From: [Eubacterium] cellulosolvens LD2006
GTDB lineage: Bacteria > Bacillota > Clostridia > Lachnospirales > Lachnospiraceae
Reading direction: 5' to 3'
DNA: 64,000 nt
Assembly (NCBI RefSeq): GCF_000621585.1
Contig: NZ_JHXY01000006.1
Span: 1-64,000, forward strand
This document shows, piece by piece, positions 25,174 to 33,529 of the stretch; within the stretch, counting starts at the first letter, position 1, and every line of letters starts with the position of its first letter. The translations under genes were made by a program, and so were the position numbers. The notes beneath the pieces are model-generated. The model did not search any database, had not been told where the DNA came from, and saw only the letters and a program-made list of their open reading frames with translations.

Positions 25174-26058
25174 TCAGTACGTAATTACCTCACAGCCGTC
25201 CTCTGTGACAACCACCTGTACCTCCCACTGGGCGGAAGGCGCGTCGTCCATGGTGTAGATCGTCCAGCCGTTATCCTCATCCTCGTAGATGCGGTTCGTT
25301 CCCATATTGACCATCGGTTCGATCGTAAAGCACATGCCCGGAACCATGAGCATCTCGGTTCCCGGTACGCTCACATAGCTGACGAAGGGATCCTCGTGGA
25401 ATTCCAGACCGCAGCCGTGACCGCCGATCTCCCGAACAACGGAATAGCCGTGATCAAGGGCGTGCTGATGTACCTTGGCTCCCATATCTCCCAGCGTTGT
25501 CCAGGGCTTTACATTCTCGATACCGATCTCCACACATTCCTTTGTGACATCCACGAGTTTTTTCCATTCCGGATCCACATTTCCCATACAGAACATACGG
25601 GAGGAATCCGAGAAGTATCCGTCCTTAATCGTAGACACATCCACATTGATGATATCGCCGTCTTTGAGGATCTCATTCTCATCCGGAATTCCGTGGCAGA
25701 CCACGCTGTTGATCGACGTGCAGACGCTCTTGGGAAAGCCCTCGTAGTTGAGCGGCGCCGGGATTCCTCCCATCTTTGTGGTGGTATCGTAGACAATCCT
25801 GTCAATCTCCTCCGTGCTCATACCGATGTGAATCTTGTCGGCCACCTCATCGAGAACCGCGATATTAATCTTCGCACTCTCGCGGATTCCCTGAATCTGC
25901 TCCGGCGTCTTGATGATCTTGTGAGAAGGAACAATAAAGCCCTTGCGCTCAAACTGTTTGATTTTCTCATCGAAGTGCATATGGCACTGTTTGTATTTCC
26001 TGCCGCTTCCACACCAGCACGGATCATTTCTCTCTATCTTATGATTTGTAAACTGCAT
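25174..26058 (-). CDS. map: Methionine aminopeptidase type I with N-terminal SEC-C zinc motif
   Basis: A 294-residue enzyme that removes the initiator methionine. Residues 10-26 form a SEC-C zinc motif (RNDPCWCGSGRKYKQCH), a ribosome or partner contact found in some bacterial MetAPs. The pita-bread catalytic domain has all five metal ligands: D140 (INVDVS), D151 (YFSDSSR), H214 (GGHGCG), E247 (FTIEPM) and E279 (WEVQV), plus the substrate histidine in CHGIP. AAAGGTAAAATC precedes the ATG. Monocistronic, ending at the palindromic terminator. Confidence 0.95.
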   Translation of the reverse strand: MQFTNHKIERNDPCWCGSGRKYKQCHMHFDEKIKQFERKGFIVPSHKIIKTPEQIQGIRESAKINIAVLDEVADKIHIGMSTEEIDRIVYDTTTKMGGIPAPLNYEGFPKSVCTSINSVVCHGIPDENEILKDGDIINVDVSTIKDGYFSDSSRMFCMGNVDPEWKKLVDVTKECVEIGIENVKPWTTLGDMGAKVHQHALDHGYSVVREIGGHGCGLEFHEDPFVSYVSVPGTEMLMVPGMCFTIEPMVNMGTNRIYEDEDNGWTIYTMDDAPSAQWEVQVVVTEDGCEVITY

Positions 26059-26153
26059 GATTTTACCTTTCCTTCTTACATATGCCGTTCTTTTTCATTT
26101 CGCACCGTTGCGTAAGTGACATCCTTTCACAGAGTTTTTTCGCAGAACAGGAC

Positions 26154-26205
26154 CCGCAGGCGGAGCGTTTTGTGTTTTAGAAATTCCGGAGGAATTTCCT
26201 ATAAT
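26154..26205 (+). repeat. Dispersed repeat, 3'-end fragment (copy E)
   Basis: CCGCAGGCGGAGCGTTTTGT followed by a hairpin-like TAGAAATTCCGGAGGAATTTCCTA. It corresponds to the last third of copies B-D, with a different terminal stem. Confidence 0.55.
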
Positions 26206-26242
26206 ATAAAAATCCATCGGAATATCCTGCGCCACTATAAGA

Positions 26243-26276
26243 GAGACAGGCTCCCGAAGTTTCGGGTGCCTGCCTC
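26243..26276 (-). terminator. Probable terminator after thrS
   Basis: On the minus strand GGCAGGCACCCGAA and TTCGGGAGCCTGTC face each other with one mismatch, followed by TCTCTTATAG. The T run is weak. Confidence 0.5.
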
Positions 26277-26284
26277 CCGGATCA

Positions 26285-28060
26285 TCAGTCCGCTGTTGTA
26301 AGCAGTTCTTTCGAATGCTCTCTGTTCATTGTCTCGCACATTTCCACAAGCTTCTCGAGTTTGACATCGTGAAGCTGCTGTTTCTGTCCGCGTACCGTAA
26401 TGGATACGGTTCCCTCAGAAGCCTCTTTGTCACCGACAACGATGATGTACGGATCGTGGTATGTCTTGAACACCTTGATCTTCTCATTCATGTTCTTGTC
26501 GGCGTAATCAACTTCTACGCGGATACCGGCCGCCTTCAGAGCATCTACGACTTTCTTCGCGTACTCGTTGTGCTCTGTCCGGATCGGAACAACGCCCACC
26601 TGATACGGGCTGAGCCAGAACGGGAAGGAAGCCTTGTAGTTCTCGATCAGGATTCCGATGAAGCGCTCGAGGGATCCGAAGATCGCTCTGTGGATCATTA
26701 CCGGCTGCTTCACGGTTCCGTCCTGTGCCGCATACTTCATATCGAAGTTCAGCGGAAGCTGGAAGTCGAGCTGGATGGTACCCATCTGCCACTCTCTTCC
26801 GAGAGCGTCTTTCATCTTGAGGTCGATCTTCGGTCCGTAGAAGGCACCGTCTCCCTCATTTACCTCATAGTTACCCTCGCCGTATACATCGTTGAGGATC
26901 TCCTTGAGGGATGCCTCCGCTTTATCCCATACAGCGATGTCACCCATGAAATCATCCGGTCTTGTGGACAGCTCTGCTCCGTAGGAGAGACCGAAGGTTC
27001 CGTAGATCTGTGTCGCGATACTCATGATGTCCTTGATCTCGGACGCAATCTGCTCCTCGGTTACGAGGATGTGCGCGTCATCCTGACGGAACATCTGTAC
27101 ACGGAAGAGTCCGTTGAGCTCGCCGGATTTCTCTTTTCTGTGAATATTGTCAACCTGAGCCACACGGAACGGAAGATCACGGTAGGAGCGGAGTCTGCTC
27201 TTGTATACCAGAATCGCGTTCGGGCAGTTCATCGGTTTTGCTGCGTAGTAATCGCTCTCGTCTTCCTTCTCACCCGGGATGATAAACATATTGTCTTTGT
27301 AATGTCCCCAGTGTCCGGATGTCTGCCACAATTTGGAGTTGGAGAGAATCGGACCGGAGATCTCCTGATATCCGTGCTCTTCGTGAATACCTCTCCAGAA
27401 GGAAAGCAGAGAATTGAAAAGCTTCCATCCTCTGGGAAGCCAATAAGGCATACCCGGTGCAGTCTCGTCAAACATAAAGAGCTCCTGGGCAGGTCCGAGC
27501 TTCTTGTGATCGCGCTCTGCGGCCTCGCGGAGGAATTTCTTGTACTCCTTGAGCTGGTTTTTATCTGCGAAAGCTGTTACATAGATTCTCTGCAGCTGAT
27601 CCTTGTTCTCATCACCTCTCCAGTATGCACCGGAAATAGAACGCACTTCAAAAGCAACATTCATCAGTTCCTGAGAATTGGATACGTGAGGTCCTCTGCA
27701 GAGATCTACGTAGTCATCGCCGGTGTAGTAGATGGTGATCTTCTCGTCCGCCGGGAGCTCCTGAATCAGCTCTGTCTTGAACTTCTGATCCTTGAAGAGT
27801 TCAAGCGCCTCGTCCTTGGTAACCTCTTTGCAGGTCCAGTCCTCGCGTCTCTTGATCACTTCCCTCATCTTGTCCTCGATCATCTTGTAATCGTCTGCAG
27901 TCAGAGTTCTCGGAAGTGTAAAGTCGTAGTACAGTCCGTTCTCGATCTGCGGTCCGATCGCATACTGTACCTTCTCTTTACCGAAGAGTTCGATCACAGC
28001 CTTTGCGAGGATATGTGCCATGGAATGACGGTAAACAGCTAAAAATTCTTCTTTTTCCAT
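26285..28060 (-). CDS. thrS: Threonyl-tRNA synthetase, short form without TGS domain
   Basis: A 591-residue class II synthetase charging tRNA-Thr. It begins directly in the N2 editing domain (RHSMAHILAKAV with HxxxH, and DLCRGPHV with CxxxH, which clear mischarged serine) and lacks the roughly 60-residue N-terminal TGS domain of the E. coli enzyme. Catalytic motifs follow: PMNCPNAILVYKS (zinc Cys), FRVAQVDNIHRKEKSGELNG (motif 2), RQDDAHI, and IHRAIFGSLERFIGIL (motif 3). The anticodon-binding domain occupies the last 100 residues. TTTGCTAAG leader hairpin and an upstream promoter are visible, but no T-box core. The upstream region carries repeat copy D. Confidence 0.96.
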   Translation of the reverse strand: MEKEEFLAVYRHSMAHILAKAVIELFGKEKVQYAIGPQIENGLYYDFTLPRTLTADDYKMIEDKMREVIKRREDWTCKEVTKDEALELFKDQKFKTELIQELPADEKITIYYTGDDYVDLCRGPHVSNSQELMNVAFEVRSISGAYWRGDENKDQLQRIYVTAFADKNQLKEYKKFLREAAERDHKKLGPAQELFMFDETAPGMPYWLPRGWKLFNSLLSFWRGIHEEHGYQEISGPILSNSKLWQTSGHWGHYKDNMFIIPGEKEDESDYYAAKPMNCPNAILVYKSRLRSYRDLPFRVAQVDNIHRKEKSGELNGLFRVQMFRQDDAHILVTEEQIASEIKDIMSIATQIYGTFGLSYGAELSTRPDDFMGDIAVWDKAEASLKEILNDVYGEGNYEVNEGDGAFYGPKIDLKMKDALGREWQMGTIQLDFQLPLNFDMKYAAQDGTVKQPVMIHRAIFGSLERFIGILIENYKASFPFWLSPYQVGVVPIRTEHNEYAKKVVDALKAAGIRVEVDYADKNMNEKIKVFKTYHDPYIIVVGDKEASEGTVSITVRGQKQQLHDVKLEKLVEMCETMNREHSKELLTTAD

Positions 28061-28121
28061 AATTTTTCTCCTTTGCTAAGAACGCCACCAGCGTTCTGCT
28101 GAAATTATTATACAGAAGTTT

Positions 28122-28151
28122 ATTATACACCAACGGCAGCAGGAAAAGCAA
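28122..28151 (-). promoter_or_regulatory. Promoter of thrS
   Basis: On the minus strand TTGCTT (28151-28146), an 18-base spacer and TATAAT (28127-28122). A second TATAAT lies 16 bases closer to the gene. Between promoter and start codon is a small hairpin, AGAACGC/GCGTTCT (28079-28097). Confidence 0.55.
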
Positions 28152-28179
28152 TCACCGCGCATGCCCAAAAAAGAGACGA

Positions 28180-28350
28180 ACAAAGTCCGCAAGCGGACTT
28201 CGACTCCCCCATCCCCTCAATCCTCCCGGTGAGCGCACGCGGACGAAAGGCGCGCGAGCAGAATCGCGAAGCGATCTTCCCATCTGCGAGCTGCGCATCC
28301 CGCGGAGCGTTTTGTCTCATAGGGAATGCGAAGCAATTTCCTATGAGACG
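28180..28350 (+). repeat. Dispersed structured repeat, copy D
   Basis: Full-length copy between the thrS promoter and the SSS symporter terminator: AAAGTCCGCAAGCGGACTTC, GCGGACGAAAGGCGCGCGAG, ATCGC-GAA-GCGAT, CTGCGAGCTGCGCAT, GCGGAGCGTTTTGTC, and the last hairpin CTCATAGGGAAT against ATTTCCTATGAG. Confidence 0.85.
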
Positions 28351-28391
28351 AAAAAAGGAGACAGGGCGCACATCTATGTACACCCTGCCTC
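28351..28391 (-). terminator. Terminator after the SSS symporter
   Basis: On the minus strand GAGGCAGGGTGTACA pairs with TGTGCGCCCTGTCTC (small mismatches) and is followed by CTTTTTTCG. Confidence 0.75.
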
Positions 28392-28418
28392 TTACAAAGT
28401 CTCAGTTATGTATTCAGC

Positions 28419-30035
28419 TTAATCTGCCGGCTGGCAGTCTGCTCCGGAAGAAGCCGCTGCTTTTGCTTCAGCAGCTGCGATCTCCGCATCTTCTTCATCA
28501 TCCGAAAGTGCCTCGTCCTGATAAACCAGAACTTTCTTTCTGTATGCGGCGAAGGCCTGATCTACATGAGCAGCCTCCGGCGCTCTTGTGATCAGCGATA
28601 CCACCGGTACAATCACCAGACCGGCAATCATACAGAAGGCACCTGCGTTAATCGGTGACTGCAGAAGTACCGGGAAGGACGGACGGATTACCATATTCGC
28701 GATCATAACGATCACGGAGAAGAGGAAGCTTGCCCAGCAGCCTGCGGCTGTGGCTTTCTTCCAGTACAGTCCGTAGAGGAACGGCGCCAGGAAGGCACCT
28801 GCCATTGCACCCCAGGAGATTCCCATGAGCTGAGCGATGAAGGTTACGTTCGACTTGTACTGAATGAGCGCGATCACAACGGAGATTCCGATGAAGAGAA
28901 CGATCAGCACTCTCATAACAGAAACCTGTTTCTTCTCTGTCATCTTCTTGTCCAGGTTGTCACGGAGCAGATCCAGCGTAATGGTGGAACTGGAAGTGAG
29001 AACCAGGGATGAAAGTGTGGACATGGATGCGGAGAGCACCAGAATGACCACGATTCCGATCAGCAGATCCGGAAGTCCGGAGAGCATGGCCGGGATGATG
29101 GAGTCAAAGCCGTTTGCCACGATGTCCACTCTTCCGGAGAAAAGACGGCCGAAACCGCCGAGGAAGTAGCATCCGCCGGCTACGATCAAAGCAAAGAAGG
29201 TAGATACAACCGTACCTTTGTTGATTGCCTTCTCACTGCGGATCGCGTAGAATTTCTGCACCATCTGCGGAAGTCCCCAGGTACCCAGAGATGTGAGGAT
29301 AACCACGCCGAACAGGTTCAGCGGATCCGGTCCGAAGAAGGACGCAAAAACGCCGGGTGTGGAAGATACCGAGGCATCCTCGATCTTCGCAAGACCGTCC
29401 AGCGCTGCCATAAAGCCGCCCTGGCTGTTCAGCACTGCTGCGATAACTGCCACGATTCCCACCAGCATGATGATACCCTGAATGAAATCGTTGATCGCTG
29501 TCGCCATATATCCGCCGGCAATGACATAGATACCGGTGAGTACCGCCATGGCGATTACGCAAATCGAATAATCAACATGGAACGCCATTCCGAACAGACG
29601 GGAGAGTCCGTTGTACAGAGATGCCGTGTACGGAATCATGAATATAAAGGTGATCACGGAAGCCGCGATCTTCAGAGAGTTGCTTCCGAATCTTCTTCCG
29701 AAGAACTCCGGCATGGTTGCCGTGTCCAGGTGCTGGGTCATGATTCTTGTTCTTCTGCCCAGTACCACCCAGGCCAGAAGGGAACCGAGAATCGTGTTGC
29801 CGATGCCCACCCAGGTGGAAGCAATACCGTACTTCCAGCCGAACTGACCGGCATAACCGACGAAAATAACCGCCGAGAAATAGGATGTACCGTAGGCAAA
29901 AGCTGTGAGCCACGGTCCCACACTTCGGCCTCCAAGTACGAAGCCATTGACATCTGTCGCATTCTTTCTGCAGTAAAAACCGATACCGATCATAACAGAG
30001 AAAAATACAACAAGAAGTAATACTTTGATGATCAT
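28419..30035 (-). CDS. Sodium:solute symporter, SSS family
   Basis: About 538 residues and 13 predicted helices, an SSS (PutP/PanF-like) symporter bringing in a solute with Na+. Family stretches are NGFVLGGRSVGPWLTAFAYG, YFSAVIFVGYAG, and ASMSTLSSLVLTSSSTITLD with the Na+-binding serines. VLGRRTRIMTQHLDTATMPEF and GGYMATAINDFIQG are also typical. The C-terminal 60 residues are soluble and Ala/acidic-rich. The start at 30035 lies ten bases after GGGGG. The substrate (proline, pantothenate, other) cannot be decided. Its upstream region shares an 18-bp motif with the first NSS gene. Confidence 0.92.
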   Translation of the reverse strand: MIIKVLLLVVFFSVMIGIGFYCRKNATDVNGFVLGGRSVGPWLTAFAYGTSYFSAVIFVGYAGQFGWKYGIASTWVGIGNTILGSLLAWVVLGRRTRIMTQHLDTATMPEFFGRRFGSNSLKIAASVITFIFMIPYTASLYNGLSRLFGMAFHVDYSICVIAMAVLTGIYVIAGGYMATAINDFIQGIIMLVGIVAVIAAVLNSQGGFMAALDGLAKIEDASVSSTPGVFASFFGPDPLNLFGVVILTSLGTWGLPQMVQKFYAIRSEKAINKGTVVSTFFALIVAGGCYFLGGFGRLFSGRVDIVANGFDSIIPAMLSGLPDLLIGIVVILVLSASMSTLSSLVLTSSSTITLDLLRDNLDKKMTEKKQVSVMRVLIVLFIGISVVIALIQYKSNVTFIAQLMGISWGAMAGAFLAPFLYGLYWKKATAAGCWASFLFSVIVMIANMVIRPSFPVLLQSPINAGAFCMIAGLVIVPVVSLITRAPEAAHVDQAFAAYRKKVLVYQDEALSDDEEDAEIAAAEAKAAASSGADCQPAD

Positions 30036-30083
30036 AATCTGATGTCCCCCTAAAGTTTTTATGCCGCGCTGCATTTTCTCGCT

Positions 30084-30120
30084 TTAAAGCGCGACGCTAT
30101 ATTGCTTTAAAGTGTAACGG
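30084..30120. promoter_or_regulatory. Shared upstream motif, two half-copies
   Basis: TTAAAGCGCGACGCTATA (30084-30101) matches 17412-17429 at 16 of 18 positions. A related TTTAAAGTGTAACGG (30106-30120) follows 23 bases later in the same orientation. Together they look like tandem binding sites upstream of the SSS gene. Confidence 0.45.
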
Positions 30121-30143
30121 TTTTATGCATTAAAGTCAACGAG

Positions 30144-30176
30144 ATCAAAAAAGACTCTGCCGAATTCGGCAGAGTC
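30144..30176 (-). terminator. Terminator after the Lon-like ATPase gene
   Basis: A perfect 24-bp palindrome (GACTCTGCCGAA and its complement, 30153-30176) followed on the minus strand by TTTTTTGATC. Confidence 0.85.
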
Positions 30177-30221
30177 CACAAAAACAATAATCATTTTCTA
30201 GTAGATCGAATAGGATTCCTC

Positions 30222-31745
30222 TCACATTCCGAGGATTCGTTTCACATCCCCGACCGTAAAGGTCACGCCGTCGATCTTCTGCGTCTCGATCTGATAGAGG
30301 GCGTTTGCGGCCAGATGTTCCGCCGCCTGCTCGAGATCCCTGCAGCCCGGAAGGCCGGCATAAAGAGCGACTACCTCCCGCACCGCGTCCTCCGGAACCT
30401 GACATTCCTCCGGGCGCATGCCCATCCTCTTCAGTGTCCTCGGAAGTGCGAATCTTGAGAAGATGATCATCTTCTCCTCCGCTGTGTAATCCGGAATGTC
30501 GATGACGGCGAACCGGCTCATCAGAGGGGCGCTGATCCGGCTCTTGTCATTGGCCGTTGCGATCGGATAGACGCCGCCGGTCGGAATCTGGCACTCGATA
30601 TAGTTATCGGTATAACCGAGGTTGTCGAGAAGCGTCAGAAGGGCGTCCGCCGGGTTTCCCCCGTTGTCCGAACTCTCCGCCTTATCCAGCTCGTTGATAA
30701 TAAACACCAGGTTGGATGCGCCTGCTCTTGAAAATGCCTCCATGATCAGTCCCGGCTTCGCGTTCGCGTAGACCCTCGGACTTCCCGTGATCGCCTCCGG
30801 ATCATGAATCGTGCTCATGTCCAGCGATGCCCACGGAAGTTTCAGGATTCTTGCCACCGCATAGGCAATCTGCGATTTACCGACGCCGGCCGGACCGGCG
30901 AGAAGAATGCCGTACGCCGGAAGCGTGTGCGTCCGGTTGATCTGAATAATCGTCTCGATAATCCTCTGCTTCACTTTCTCCATACCGTAGAGTTCTTCGT
31001 CCAGGATTCTCCTGGCCGCCTCCGGGTCGATGGACTCGAAATAAGAGCTCTTCCACTGGATGTTCAGCATCATCGAGAGCGCTCTCTGCGCATGTCTTCT
31101 CTCATCCTGACTGATGGTGTTCTGCCGGATCAGCGTGAGATTACGCTGCGCCCACTTCAGAACCGGCGCCGGCAGCGTCGCCCCCGCGCAGGCAAGAAAA
31201 TCTGTCATTCCGGCGATGTCCGTGAGTCTTACATCCTCATCCCCGTCCACCGCCTCATCCTCGAGATCGGGATCCGCCTCAGCCTCCGGATGGCTTTCAA
31301 GAAGCCTTCCGGTCACGAGCTGAAGAAAGCTGTCCGTGCTGGACTGAACCTTTCCGGAAAAATTCACAGCCCGCATCTTGTAGACAGCGTATCCTTCCTC
31401 TGTGTGCGCTCCGGATAAACGCAGATGCACCTGATTGCCGGCCAGCCACTGATACAATTTCTCGAATCTCCTGTCCAGAACCAGAATGTCCGTAAAAGCC
31501 GGCATTCCGTCTTCCTTGTACTCAAAGCCGGTGCGTCTGGACGGATTCATGAACTGGCCGTCCGTGTGATGCTTCATTTTTCTCTCTTCATCTTTGAGGA
31601 CAAGAATCGGATGTTCCGCCGTCGCACTCTCCGTCCCGTCCACGGAAAGCTCATAGGTAACCACCGGACCGTCTCCGCTTTTCTTTTTCTGCTCCTGCAA
31701 TGTCTTCAGATCAAATACCATACTCCCACGCGCGTTGATCGCCAT
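30222..31745 (-). CDS. Lon-like AAA+ ATPase without protease domain
   Basis: About 507 residues. Residues 250-440 are an AAA+ module most like that of Lon: LDEELYGMEKVKQRIIETI, Walker A GPAGVGKSQIAYAVARIL, LDMSTIHDPEAITG and GSPRVYANAKPGLI, then IATANDKSRI (sensor 1) and SRFAVIDIPDYTAEEK (arginine finger region). No Lon Ser-Lys protease domain follows; the protein ends in the small helical lid. Walker B reads LVFIINELDKAE, with Asn where Asp is normal (Glu kept), which may slow hydrolysis. The N-terminal 230 residues are not the Lon N-domain and are unrecognised. The start at 31745 follows AGGGAGAGG. A chaperone or remodelling role is inferred. Confidence 0.78.
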   Translation of the reverse strand: MAINARGSMVFDLKTLQEQKKKSGDGPVVTYELSVDGTESATAEHPILVLKDEERKMKHHTDGQFMNPSRRTGFEYKEDGMPAFTDILVLDRRFEKLYQWLAGNQVHLRLSGAHTEEGYAVYKMRAVNFSGKVQSSTDSFLQLVTGRLLESHPEAEADPDLEDEAVDGDEDVRLTDIAGMTDFLACAGATLPAPVLKWAQRNLTLIRQNTISQDERRHAQRALSMMLNIQWKSSYFESIDPEAARRILDEELYGMEKVKQRIIETIIQINRTHTLPAYGILLAGPAGVGKSQIAYAVARILKLPWASLDMSTIHDPEAITGSPRVYANAKPGLIMEAFSRAGASNLVFIINELDKAESSDNGGNPADALLTLLDNLGYTDNYIECQIPTGGVYPIATANDKSRISAPLMSRFAVIDIPDYTAEEKMIIFSRFALPRTLKRMGMRPEECQVPEDAVREVVALYAGLPGCRDLEQAAEHLAANALYQIETQKIDGVTFTVGDVKRILGM

Positions 31746-31774
31746 AACTAACCTCTCCCTTTCATAATAAAGAA

Positions 31775-31881
31775 TGTCGCTCGCGACATTCTCGCGCCGA
31801 GCGCGGATGCGAAGCATCTACTCATCGCGCAAGTGTGCATCCCGCGGAGCGCTTTGTGTTATGGAAATTCCATAACACAAA
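31775..31881 (+). repeat. Dispersed repeat, diverged fragment (copy F)
   Basis: Hairpin GAATGTCGC-TC-GCGACATTC (also seen at 37936), then GCGCGGATGCGAAGCATC, GTGCATCCCGCGGAGCGCTT and a last hairpin GTGTTATGGAAATTCCATAACAC. The order matches copies B-D but stems have different sequences that still pair. Confidence 0.55.
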
Positions 31882-31918
31882 AATCTCCGGTATGGCAGAT
31901 CGAGCCACGCCGGAGATT
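31878..31918 (-). terminator. Terminator after the LCP gene
   Basis: AATCTCCGG (31882-31890) pairs perfectly with CCGGAGATT (31910-31918); on the minus strand TTTTGTG follows. Confidence 0.7.
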
Positions 31919-31975
31919 CGAACATCTGACATATAAAATTATACTAACACATTTTTCGAGCCGAAAAAACAACGA

Positions 31976-33340
31976 TTAATCCTCGGTTCCACCGGAATCT
32001 GTGCCGCCGTCCGTTCCCGCGCCGCCCGAATAATCCGTGCCGCCGCTGTAGCCTGTGTCGCCGTCCGTTCCCGCGCCGCCCGAATAATCCGTGCCGCCGC
32101 TGTAGCCTGTGCCGCCCGAGTAATCCGTGCCGCCACCGTACTCTGTGCCGGAATTGTCCGTGCCGTAGGTGCCGTATCCGGAGGTGCTCGTAATTCCCTC
32201 GCCGCCGTTGAGCTCATCGCCCGCGCCGCCCGGATTCAGAGCCTCCGGAGCGCTGTACATGGTCTCGTCGTAGTCCGTGCCGTAGATGAAGTGATGAAGC
32301 GCCGCGCTGTTCCACTGGGCGTTAAAGCGAAGAACCGCCGCGCCGCCCTCTGTATAATCCGGGGTGTAGGAATTGTCTACCGGCACCCGTTGACTCTGGA
32401 GATCGGAAATATTGTTGACCGCGATGGTCTTTACCAGGCTGAGCATCTCTGTACTGGAGAGATCCGTCTTCACACAGGGAATCAGCTTCTTTGCCACGCT
32501 CATGATCTTGGCCGGGCCCGATCCCTGCAATGTCCGAAACGCCGACATAACGACTGCCCGCTGTCTCTCGGTTCTCTCCCAGTCGGAATTTCCGATATAA
32601 CGGATTCTGGCATAGGCGAGAGCCTGTGAAGGCGTGAGGTTGTTCTCACCCTCGACCAGACACCAGCCCTCACCGTGCGCCTCGTCGTCGTCTGAACCGA
32701 GACCCGGATACGTATTCAGGTAGTCCGCCTCTTCCTTGTTAAGTGTAATCGGGATATTTCCCACCGTCGCGAGACCCTCCAGGAAGCCGTTGAAATCGAC
32801 GATCACATTGCCGTCAATCTGGATGCCGAGGTTTCTCGTTATCGTGCTGTCGAGAAGCTCGTGTCCTCCCTCCATGTAAGCCGCGTTCAATTTGTCCGCG
32901 CCGTAACCGGGAATATCCACGTACATATCACGCATCAGAGAGGTGAGTGTGATCTTCGCGTTCTTCAGATCGATGCTGCAGAGAATCATGCTGTCCGATC
33001 TCGCTCTTCCTTCTTCACCTTTCCGGCGGTCCTCACCAATCAGAAGAAGATTAAGAATATCCGCATCATGAATCACTTCTATATCATCCAGATCGTCCCA
33101 GGAAATCGTGTCGGCTGTCATCGCCGCGTTGGATGCCCCTCCGGTCTTCCCGGATGTTCTGCCCTCCGTCGCCCCGTTTCCCGCGGCATTGGCTCTTTTT
33201 GTTATGCTTGAAATTCTTCCGACGCCGTTGATTGTTCCGTTGATCCATACAAGAAACAACAATGAACCCGTCACACAGACCGCGATCAGAAAGAATATGA
33301 TACCGACTGCGTGTGCCTTACTAGTCTTCTTGTTTTTCAA
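31976..33340 (-). CDS. LytR-CpsA-Psr (LCP) family cell-wall transferase with repeat tail
   Basis: A 454-residue membrane-anchored protein. One N-terminal helix (residues 12-33) is followed by a linker and the LCP domain (about 90-340), which attaches wall teichoic acid or other glycopolymers to peptidoglycan. Family motifs are LLLIGEDRRKGEEGRARSDS, TSLMRDMYVDIPGYGADKL and ALAYARIRYIGNSDWERTER, with the Asp/Arg residues that hold the polyprenyl pyrophosphate. The last 75 residues are a low-complexity tail of GGTDYSGG/GAGTDG units that may lie in the wall. It is likely monocistronic, with a terminator 60 bases past its stop. Confidence 0.93.
   Translation of the reverse strand: MKNKKTSKAHAVGIIFFLIAVCVTGSLLFLVWINGTINGVGRISSITKRANAAGNGATEGRTSGKTGGASNAAMTADTISWDDLDDIEVIHDADILNLLLIGEDRRKGEEGRARSDSMILCSIDLKNAKITLTSLMRDMYVDIPGYGADKLNAAYMEGGHELLDSTITRNLGIQIDGNVIVDFNGFLEGLATVGNIPITLNKEEADYLNTYPGLGSDDDEAHGEGWCLVEGENNLTPSQALAYARIRYIGNSDWERTERQRAVVMSAFRTLQGSGPAKIMSVAKKLIPCVKTDLSSTEMLSLVKTIAVNNISDLQSQRVPVDNSYTPDYTEGGAAVLRFNAQWNSAALHHFIYGTDYDETMYSAPEALNPGGAGDELNGGEGITSTSGYGTYGTDNSGTEYGGGTDYSGGTGYSGGTDYSGGAGTDGDTGYSGGTDYSGGAGTDGGTDSGGTED
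31985..32150 (-). repeat. Tandem coding repeats in the LCP tail
   Basis: Units of roughly 18-60 bases encoding (G)GTDYSGG(A/T)G recur four to five times; one 60-base block (around 32000 and 32060) is present twice almost unchanged. Such repeats change length easily by slippage. Confidence 0.75.
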
Positions 33341-33502
33341 TTTTGAACTCCATTTCAGCAGTTATGCATCACCAGTTACTCATACTTTCATATACAACAA
33401 AGGTTAATAATATCTGAAAAAAAGATTTTCGGCAAGTCCCGTTCTGCGGATTCTTCCGTTCCGGTTCCCCCGACCCTGCAGTCATCCGCAAGTATTCCGT
33501 CG

Positions 33503-33529
33503 AGTTATTTAAGAACAACTATACTAAAT
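33503..33529 (-). repeat. Short repeat shared with the 57.4-kb inverted repeat
   Basis: CGAGTTATTTAAGAACAACTATACT here matches CGAGTTATTTAAGAACAGCTATACT at 57463-57487 with one difference. It overlaps the last codons and stop of pepF. Confidence 0.7.

Noticed and set aside
26315-28042. 575-codon open frame opposite thrS
   Set aside because: It is the mirror of a well-supported synthetase gene, has no ribosome site and no recognisable domain. Codon bias in this genome leaves long open antisense frames.
32000-32150. CRISPR-like array in the LCP tail
   Set aside because: The repeats are in frame, of unequal spacing and code for the Gly-rich tail; no cas genes are nearby.
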